From Manihot esculenta (Eukaryota > Streptophyta > Magnoliopsida > Malpighiales > Euphorbiaceae): a DNA stretch of 64,000 nt. Each line of letters starts with the position of its first letter. The first letter of the stretch is position 1. Where the stretch lies: contig NC_035162.2 in NCBI RefSeq assembly GCF_001659605.2, positions 32,306,153 to 32,370,152 of the forward strand, written 5' to 3'. The notes under the pieces are model-generated. The model saw only the letters and a list, made by a program, of their open reading frames with translations, made no database searches and was not told the origin of the DNA. Positions 55,945-64,000 of the stretch are shown here, piece by piece. Position numbers and translations under genes: made by a program.

Positions 55945-58079
55945 AACAATAACAAAGTGATCCAGAAACTCGCTGAAAACTCTGTTCATGAGATCCATGA
56001 ATGCTGCAGGGGCGTTAGTCAACCCGAACGGCATCACTAAGAACTCATAATGCCCATATCCGGTCCTGAAAGCTATCTTTGGTACATCTGCTTCTCTGAC
56101 TCTCAACTGATAATACCCGGATCTCAGATCTATTTTAGAGAAACAACTTGCTCCAGTTAGCTGGTCGAAGAGATCATCAATCCGAGGTAAAGGATACCTG
56201 TTCTTGGTAGTGACCTTGTTCAACTCTGTGTAGTCGATACAAAGTCTGAGGGATCCATCCTTCTTTCTGACAAAGAGCACTAGAGCACCCCAAGGTGAGG
56301 TACTAGGGCGGATGAAACCCTTATCTACCAAATCCTGCAACTGTTCTTTCAACTCCTTTAACTCTGCTGGCGCCATCCTGTAGGGAGGAATAGAGATAGG
56401 TCTGGTCTCAGGCAGCAATTCAATTTCAAACTCTATCTCCCTACCTGGTGGTAGTCCTGGAAGTTCGTCTGGGAACACATCTAGAAACTCTCGGACTATT
56501 GGTACTGTGGCTGGTTCCCTAACCTGACTGTCTAGCTCTCTCACATGAGCTAGAAACCCCTGACAACCCCACCTAAGCAAACGACGAGCCTGAAGGGCTG
56601 AAATCAAACCTCTAGGTGTACCCCTCCTGTCTCCTCTGAAGACACACTCTGACCCATCCTGGTCTCTGAGACTAACGTCCTTCTCTCTATAGTCTAAGGT
56701 CACACCATATGCAGATAACCAATCCATTCCTAGAATGACATCAAAATCTGTAAAGTCTAGAACTACAAGGTCAGCTGGAAGGCATCTACCCTCTATGAAC
56801 ACTGGACTGAAATGACAGACTGACACTGCCACTGATGGGTCACACTTGGGTCCACTGACCCAGAGAGGATACTCTAACTCAAAAATCAGCAAACCCAACC
56901 TCTCTATGGCTCTCGAAGCAATAAAGGAATGAGAAGCATCGGGGTCCATCAAAGCATACACATCTGAACACCCAATGATGAGATTACCTGACACCACTGT
57001 GTTTGACGTGTTAGCCTCCTCCTGTGTCACAATGAAAATCCGTGCTGGGGCTACCGGATTTCCACCTCGGGAACCTGCTGCTGAAGGAGAGGCTGCCCCT
57101 CTCCCTCTACCTCTGCCACTACTCTGCGGCACGGCTGGAGCTGCTGGCTGTACAACACTGCCTGAACTCATTTGCTGGGATGGTGCAAAAGTCACCTGAG
57201 GACAATCCCGAGCAAAATGCCCTTCCTGTCCACACCTAAAACAGGCTGAAGATCCCAACTGACAAGCTCCCTTGTGTGGTCTCCCACATCTTCTACATAC
57301 TGGACTGCTTGCGCCAGAGCTTGAGCCACTACTCATTCCCAGACCTGACTTGACTTTACTCCAGAACTTACTCTTTGTTCCTTTTGCTCTATCCCATCTC
57401 TTACTGCCTGAAGTTCCTGAACTGGGGACCTTCGAACCCAAAGCCTGTGCCCGTGACTGTCTCTGAATATTAGCACTTGCTTCCATTTTCCTGGCTGCGT
57501 CCACGATAGAGTGGAAACTCTCCTTTTCTGCTGGAAGAATCAAGGAAGAATACCTGGGATGCAATCTTATAGTATATCTCCTTGCCTTCTTCCGATCAGT
57601 ATCATAGGCTTGACCCACATACTGAAGCAAATCCATGAACTTATCTGTAAACTCGTCAACACTCATCTCGTCTGTCTGTCTCAACTGCTCAAATTCTATT
57701 ACTTTCATCTCCCTAGAGCTATCAGGAAAAGCCCACCCTGCAAATTCATTGGCGAACTCTCCCCATGACATGCTGTCTATCCTAGGCTCCACATAGTTCT
57801 TGAACCATTCTCGAGCTTTCTTACACTTAAGTGTAAACCCTGCCATTTCTATGGCTCTGCTGTCATCTGCTCCCAACTCATCAGTGATCATCTTCACAGT
57901 TCTCAGATACTCAAATGGATCATCTCCTGGATTAAATTTCGGAGCATCCAATTTCAAATACTCTGTCATTTGCACCTTACCTCTAGATGAGCTAGGTTAC
58001 TGTCTTTGGGCAACAGGAGCTACTGGTTCTGGTTGTGGTGGTGGAGGTACTGGTTCATTTAGCTCTGGGTGTGCTGCAC
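55945..58079 (-). pseudogene. Tekay-type gag-protease-RT, long open frame, RT truncated
   Basis: An uninterrupted frame of about 680 codons (57975-55915). Gag capsid starts MTEYLKLDA, followed by a basic linker, [12 protein letters not shown] and the CCHC knuckle [14 protein letters not shown]. The protease site reads MDPDASHSF, where the Gly of the catalytic triad is changed to Asp. RT runs from IEFEIELLP through [12 protein letters not shown] and [15 protein letters not shown] to FLDHFVIV, where it is cut just before the FIDD catalytic box by LTR sequence. Upstream of the start is a Pro-rich gag leader segment with a stop (near 57997). The long open frame points to youth; the protease change and truncation make it inactive. 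Confidence 0.9.
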
Positions 58080-58676
58080 AGAGAGGATACTCTAACTCAG
58101 AAATCAGCAAACCCAACCTCTCTATGGCTCTCGAAGCAATAAAGGAATGAGAAGCACCGGGGTCCATCAAAGCATACACATCTGAACACCCAATGATGAG
58201 ATTACCTGACACCACTGTGTTCGACGTGTTAGCCTCCTCTTGTGTCACAGTAAAAATCTGTGCTGGGGCTACCGGATTTCCACCTCGGGAACCTGTTGCT
58301 GAAGTAGAGGCTGCCCTTGTCCCTCTACCTCTGCCACTACTCTGCGGCACGGCTGGAGCTGCTGGCTGTACAACATTGCCTGAACTCATCTGCTGGGATG
58401 GTGCAAAAGTTACCTGAGGACAATCCCGAGCAAAATGCCCTTCCTGTCCACACCTAAAATAGGCTGAAGATCCCAACTGACAAGCTCCCTTGTGTGGTCT
58501 CCCACATCTTCTACATACTGGACTGCTTGCGCTAGAGCTTGAGCCACTACTCATTCCCAGACCTGACTTGACTTTACTCCAGAACTTACTCTTTGTTCCT
58601 TTTGCTCTATCCCATCTCTTACTGCCTGAAGTTCCTGAACTGGGGGCCTTAGAACCCGAGGAACCAGAGATTAGAG
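58080..58676 (-). pseudogene. Second gag-protease copy in tandem, minus strand
   Basis: Repeats the gag tail and protease: [12 protein letters not shown], knuckle [14 protein letters not shown] (first Cys changed to Tyr), protease [11 protein letters not shown] with Gly intact. It then jumps at about 58080 into the Pro-rich N-terminus of the next gag (ELNEPVPPPPQPEP). With 55945-58079 this is a head-to-tail partial duplication on one strand. The two copies differ by only a few residues over the shared part. Confidence 0.85.
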
Positions 58677-58975
58677 TGTCTGGAATGTGTCGTATACGCT
58701 GAATTTACCTGCTTCTATAGAGAGAATTCACCCGGTATTTCATGTTTCTATGCTACGGCAGTTTGTGTCAGATCCGAATCAGGTTTTGAGTGCACCTGAT
58801 GTGGAGGTCCTTGGAGATCTCACGTATATCGAGCAGCCAGTACGGATTCTCGACACGCAGATCAGGCAGCTAAGGAACAAGGAAATTCCGATGGTGAAAG
58901 TTCTGTGGAACCACCATAATCTAGAAGAATGCACCTGGGAGACACGGGAGTCTAAAGGGTCCAATGTATCGTGGA
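58677..58975 (+). pseudogene. Inverted chromodomain-encoding fragment
   Basis: Plus-strand open stretch of 97 codons (58687-58977) nearly identical to 54597-54870: SIERIHPVFHVSMLRQF then the chromodomain YIEQPVRIL to CTWETRES. It is flanked on both sides by minus-strand pol, so it is an inverted piece of pol. Its right end joins minus-strand sequence encoding the part of pol normally just upstream of it. Confidence 0.85.
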
Positions 58976-61183
58976 GCTAACTTACCTTTTCTTCAAAAAC
59001 GAACCACTCCTTTCATTGGAGACACCTTCAGCAATACCATATTACCCTCCTGAAACTCTAACTGCTTTCTGCGAACGTCTGCATAACTTTTCTGTCTACT
59101 CTGAGCTGTTCTGATTCTCTCTCTGATCATGGGCACCACTTTACTGGTAAACTCTACTAACTCTGGCCCTGCAAGAGCCTTCTCTCCTATTTCTTCTCAG
59201 TAAACAGGTGATCTGCACTTCCTCCCATATAATGCGTCATAAGGAGCCATCCCTATGCTAGCATGATGACTGTTATTGTAGGCAAACTCCACCAGAGGTA
59301 GATGCTGCCTCCAAGAACCGTCAAAGTCTAACACACACATTCGGAGCATATCCTCTATGGTCTGGATGGTCCTCTCTGTCTGTCCATCAGTCTGCGGATG
59401 GAAACTAGTGCTAAAATCCAATCTCGTGCCCATCGCACTCTGCAGACTTCGCCAAAATCTGGAGGTAAACTGAGGTCCTCTGTCTGAAATGATAGACACT
59501 GGAACTCCATGTAATCTCACTATCTCATCCAGATAGACCTGTGCCAACTTATCCACAGAATAGTTACTCCGAACTGGAAGAAAATGAGCAGATTTCGTGA
59601 GTCTGTCCACAATCACCCATATAGAGTCTATCCTGTTGGACGCTGCTGGTAAGCCCACTACAAAATCCATAGCTATGTTCTCCCATTTCCACTCTGGAAT
59701 CGGCAGTGGGTTAAGCATTCCAGCTGGTTTCTGATGCTCTAGTTTCACCCTCTGGCAAACCTCACAGGCTGTCACAAACGGCCCCACTTCTTTCTTCATG
59801 GCTGGCCACCAATAGACCCTTTTCAGATCCTGGTACATTTTGGTGGCTCCTGGGTGAACACTATACCTCGCATTATGAGCTTCCCTCATAATGTCTTCCT
59901 TCACACTACTAACATCTGGTATACAAAGTCGACTCCCATAGCGAAGGATCCCTTTGCTGTCAAATCTGAACTCTGCACTGTTGCCTGACTGAACAATCCT
60001 GGCAATTTTTATCAACGCAGGGTCCTCATGCTGTTTCTGCGCTATCTATTCCAGAAACACAGGTGTCACTCTCATCTGTGCTATCAATGCACCTGTACCA
60101 GACAATTCTAGCTGTAACCCCTCTGCGAAGAGCTTGTAAAGCTCCATCACGACTGGTCTCCGCTCTGCTGCTATATGGGATAAACTGCCTAGTGACTTCC
60201 GGCTTAGGGCGTCTACTACAACATTCGCCTTACCCTGATCATACTGAATTTTACAATCATAATCACTGAGCAATTCTACCCATCTTCTCTGCCTCAAATT
60301 CAGCTCTCTCTGACTCAAGATGTACTGTAAACTCTTCTAATCAGTGAAGATCTCGCATTTAACCCCATAGAGGTAATGCCGCCACATCTTGAGTGCAACA
60401 ATAACTGCTGCCATCTCTAGGTCATGGGTGGGGTAATTCAACTCGTGCTTCTTCAACTGTCTAGAAGCATAAGCAATCACCCTATCCTGCTGCATCAAAA
60501 CACAACCCAATCCCACTCGAGATGCATCACAAAACACTGTGAAATCCTCATTACTGACAGGCAGAGCAAACACTGGTGCTGTTGTCAATCTCCTCTTGAG
60601 CTCCTCAAAGCTCTCCTCGCACAGGTCTGACCAGACAAACTTCTGATTCTTCTGAGTCAGTTTGGTCATAGGAGCTACTATCTTTGAGAAGTCCTGAACG
60701 AACCTCCTGTAGTAACCTACCAGTCCCAAAAAGCTTTTCATCTCAGTCACTATAGTGGGTCTGGGCCAGTTAGCTACAGCCTCTATCTTCTTGGGGTCTA
60801 CCTCAATCCCTTCTGCTGATACCACATGTCCCAAGAAGGAAATGCTCCGCAACCAAAACTCACACTTAGAGAACTGGGCATACAAACCATGCTCTCTCAG
60901 TGTCTGCAGAACTATTCGCAGATGCTGGGCATGCTCCTCTGCATCTCTGGAATACATTAAGATGTCATCGATAAAAACAATAACAAAGTGATCCAGAAAC
61001 TCGCTGAAAACTCTGTTCATGAGATCCATGAATGCTGCAGGGGCGTTAGTCAACCCGAACGGCATCACTAAGAACTCATAATGCCCATATCTGGTCCTGA
61101 AAGCTGTCTTTGGTACATCTGCCTCTCTGACTCTCAACTGATGATACCCGGATCTCAGATCTATTTTAGAGAAACAACCTGCT
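58976..61183 (-). pseudogene. Tekay-type RT, RNase H and integrase, minus strand
   Basis: From 61183: RT from IDLRSG through [11 protein letters not shown] (catalytic Asp pair) and the connection domain. RNase H follows with acidic residues in [11 protein letters not shown] and HDLEMAAVI, and a stop where the His of TDH should be (60337). RNase H tail [25 protein letters not shown], stop at 60046. Integrase zinc motif [10 protein letters not shown] with CEVCQRVK; core Asp in MDFVVGLP, Asp in SDRGPQF, Glu in DGQTERT. A stop replaces Trp at 59197, after which the C-terminal domain can still be read to 58976. Three stops in about 2.2 kb suggest an older copy than 55945-58079, or a mutated assembly. 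Confidence 0.9.
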
Positions 61184-61464
61184 TGTAACAGCCCGGCCCC
61201 GTACGACCGGCCCTGTTACCGCTCACAGCCCGTTACACCTCCCAGGGGCGGCCACTGTGAGCAGCTATTAACATCCCTTCACCCTCACGGGTTCCAGGCA
61301 GGATTTGTCCCTCGGGGGAGCCATTACGGCCCGCCCTAGCCCGAGTGGATTTGGCCCAATTCCTTCCTCTGGGAATTAGGTCGCCTCCCCCACTGCTCGA
61401 ACCCTTGACCTCCCACTTTAAGGGAATAGTCTGGTGAGAGTGAGTACCAATTCTTCTAGTCATC
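61184..61464 (-). mobile_element. GC-rich 281-bp short element, SINE- or TRIM-like
   Basis: Abruptly GC-rich, between truncated pol and an LTR end. Starts TGTAACAGCCCGGCCCC. On the minus strand its head holds GTCAAGGGTTCGAGCAG, close to the pol III B-box GGTTCGANNCC, preceded by TTGGTACTCACTC where an A-box would lie, as in tRNA-derived SINEs. No poly-A tail and no clear target duplication. It could instead be part of a small LTR element. No protein. It is the only copy in the window. Confidence 0.4.
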
Positions 61465-63543
61465 TGTAACGACCCCAAAATGGACCGTCACCGGCGCTAG
61501 GATTCAGGTCGGCTTAAGGCCGCCAGAACCCGTAGCAAGCCTGCTATACTCTCTGTGTACCTGTAAATCTCATACATGATCATACATTTTCTGTGAAAAT
61601 GAAAACTCTTTTCTGGCCCAAGGCTTAACCTGTGCATGCACTATCTCTGTACTCTGTACTCTGTACTCTGTACTCTGTACCCCTGACTAGAGCTTGCTCT
61701 AGATGGGTTCATTCATACCTGTTAAGCCTGGTAGTCCACATACAGTAAAACATATACATATACCGATCATGTATAACACAATAGATTTACAACTACTAAG
61801 TCAAGCACATATATAACTATTACATCTCTTTAACAGTACATGTCCACTCTAGACTATTACATTTCTCTTTATTCTTTCTCTGAACCCTGCTGGACTGTCC
61901 CTGTACACGGTATACTGAACCTGCAAAACTGGGGTTAAGGGAGTGGGATGAGCTCTATAGCTCAGTGAGTAGAACAGTAAAACAATTCATTAACAGATGC
62001 TCTCATGGAATGCGTCATAACACAAACATTTCACATCAAGAGTAAACCTGTCACCACATAGTCCCAGTAACTCTGTGCCAGGGCGTAGTCAAAGGCTCCT
62101 GGACTTCCTGTCATATATGTATATGTGTATATAACACCATTGTACTTACCATTGCCAGGGCGTAGTCAAAGGCTCCTGGACTTTACTATATACCTGCCAG
62201 GGCGTAGTCAAAGGCTCCTGGTCTTCCTGTCTGTGACTATGGGATCATTCAGTATTTACCCACATCAACAAATAACAATGCAATGCAACATATTCGTGGA
62301 TACTAATGCAATCAACTTATGGCATAATCATGATGCATGAGATATGCTAAAACATGTCTTTGATCAATTCAAAAAGCATTAAGTTTAGTTCCACTCACAT
62401 CTGGCTATCTGGACTGACTGACTCTGCAGGCTCTGAAAACTCTGGAGCAGTACTCACTGCTGCTCTCTCTGGTTCCTCTGCTCTGTGCCTACACAGATAG
62501 ACTCAAATGAGGGACCAAACATACTCGGACATACCGCTAAACATCTCCCCTTAAAACCCCTTAAAACACCTTAGACCAAACATAGAAAACATGCAAAGGA
62601 AGGCTGGACAGGGCACTTTCGGGGGCACCTTCGGCGGCCGAATGTCCCTTCCAGAGACGAAAGTCAGGCATGTTCGGCGGCCTAACTTGGACTTTCGGGG
62701 GCCGAACCTGAGTTCATCCAGAACTCAGTTTCGTGCACAAGGACGCCTGCCAATCCCTCCATCACCTGCTCAGACCTCAACACATGCATTTAACCCTTCT
62801 AAAACATGCATAAACACTTCAATAAGCATAAAGGAGCTTCAAATAAATTAAACTCCAACAAACAACACACAACAACCATACACAAAGCATAGGATCCATA
62901 CACCCTAATATGGACAACTTATGCATACTCAAGCACAACTCCCCTTTCCCATCATCAAACTCATTTAAAACATGATAAAAACAAAGGATTCACTCTTACC
63001 CTTTGAAGAACAAAGGCTGGCGTGACCCCAAACTTGAAGAAATGAAGATTCAAGCTTCACAAGTTCTCAAACTCCACAACTTCTCAAAACTAGTTAAAAC
63101 TCACCATAAACTTATTTTTCTTTGAAAGATTTGATTAGAAACTCAAGGAAATCACCAAGGGGAAACATGTGCTTGTTCCTGACCCAAAGGAGAGCTTAAG
63201 CACCTCCATAGTCGGCCATATCCACTTAAAAAAGGTGAACCACCGCTTCACGTTCGGTGGCCAAAGCTACATGTAACACCTCATCACGTTCGGGGGCCGA
63301 ACATTGAGTTTAGGGGGCCGAACATGAGCTACTTTAGGCGGCCGAACTTACACTTTAGGGGGCCGAAAGTGGCAAAACTTTCCTTAGCCTTGTTTCTTCA
63401 AAACTTATTCCTTTGCTAAAACAAAAGCTTAAAACATCTATAAACATTTTAGAAAACCTCCACTCTCCCTTCAGGGATGCTCTGACATCCTCGATTCCAC
63501 CGAACGATAGGAATTCTGATGTCTGAACATGCCGGGTATTACA
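61465..63543 (-). repeat. Tekay-type LTR, full length, minus strand
   Basis: 2079 bp, TGTAACGACCCC to GGGTATTACA. It directly follows (on minus) the purine tract and pol end at 63544-64000, so it is the 3' LTR of an element extending past the right edge. It contains a CTCTGTA microsatellite (about 61649-61682), hairpin units at 62078-62224, GCC motifs (62620-62710 and 63238-63370) and an acceptor-like site near 61925. Several motifs read TTTAGG in place of TTCGGC, a decayed or divergent version. Confidence 0.9.
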
Positions 63544-64000
63544 TTCTTCCCCCCTTAAGAACATTCGTCCTCGGATGTTCCTAAAACAAATTGGAAACAT
63601 ACAAAAAGGAGGAAACGAACCTCAAAACAGATATGGATATTGCTGGAGCATAGACTCCCGCGTCTCCCACGTGCACTCTTCTACATTATGGTGGTTCCAT
63701 AGGACTTTCACCATCGGAATCTCCTTGTTCCTTAGCTGTCTGAGCTGTGTGTCCACAATCCGCACTGGCTGCTCTACATAGGTGAGATCTGTGTGAATCT
63801 CCACCTCAGGTTCACTCAGAATCTGAGTCGGATCTGACACAAACTGCCGTAGCATAGAAACATGAAAGACCGGGTGAATCCTCTCCATCGAAGCAGGTAA
63901 ATCTAGCTTATATGATACATTTCCGATCCGCTGCACAACCTCAAAAGGTCCAATGTACCGTGGAGCTAATTTACCCTTCTTCCCAAAACGAACCACACCT
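63544..64000 (-). CDS. Tekay-type pol 3' end with intact chromodomain (partial)
   Basis: The minus-strand frame enters from the right edge and is open to its stop at 63622: C-terminal integrase (RFGKKGKLAPRYIGPFEVVQRIGN), VFHVSMLRQF, then a chromodomain (DLTYVEQPVRIVDTQ to CTWETRE) and the conserved end QQYPYLF. About 78 bp of untranslated sequence with the AGGAC/GTCCT-type inverted repeat and purine tract lead to the LTR at 63543. Differences from 54391-54897, such as EVEIHTDLTY, mark a separate subfamily. Whether the rest of pol is intact is outside the window. Confidence 0.85.

Overview
This is plant nuclear DNA and almost certainly eudicot. About 80% of the window consists of LTR retrotransposons nested in one another. 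A single ordinary gene lies in an AT-rich island between them: a two-exon 3-ketoacyl-CoA synthase (KCS) on the minus strand (40223-46412). The plant-type KCS, the Ty3/gypsy families (one Athila-like, one Tekay/Del-like chromovirus with a chromodomain) and the Ty1/copia elements fix the kingdom. A Euphorbiaceae host such as cassava is only a guess from the look of the repeats. No tRNA, rRNA, CRISPR or bacterial feature was seen.

Layout. 1-16259 is a copia nest. A plus-strand copia (pol 7215-10152 and 13861-14394, 3' LTR 14415-15860) has a reversed copia LTR next to its gag. A second copia solo LTR sits inside its RNase H, and a Tekay solo LTR sits inside that (10181-12433, target duplication ATTAT). 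An Athila-like element without pol (871-6947) splits the reversed copia LTR. 16260-23111 is an old Tekay LTR carrying a young, internally scrambled Tekay insertion (17487-22549, target duplication GAAAC). 23112-27630 is a second Athila-like element that keeps only reverse transcriptase and RNase H. 27631-33190 is a patchwork of Tekay LTR and gag-pol pieces in alternating orientation, including a 190-bp inverted repeat. 33191-39060 is another copia end whose LTR was hit by two clean solo LTRs (35063-37329, target duplication CTCAA; 37365-38977, target duplication GAACG).

39061-49883 is AT-rich and low-copy in character. It holds the KCS gene, whose 4.8-kb intron contains a decayed copia element. 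49884-64000 is a second Tekay patchwork: inverted LTR halves, a tandemly duplicated gag-protease, an inverted chromodomain piece, a GC-rich 281-bp short element, and the 3' end of one more element with an intact chromodomain that runs off the window.

Function. Only the KCS looks like a working host gene: very-long-chain fatty acid elongation in the ER, feeding wax, cutin/suberin, sphingolipid or seed-oil pathways. All retroelement reading frames seen are truncated, shifted or stopped, except the partial pol at the right edge. The most unusual non-coding signal is in the Tekay LTRs. They carry dense near-palindromic GCC-box-like motifs, a conserved splice-donor-like site, and a minisatellite whose unit is a small stem-loop with compensating base changes between units.
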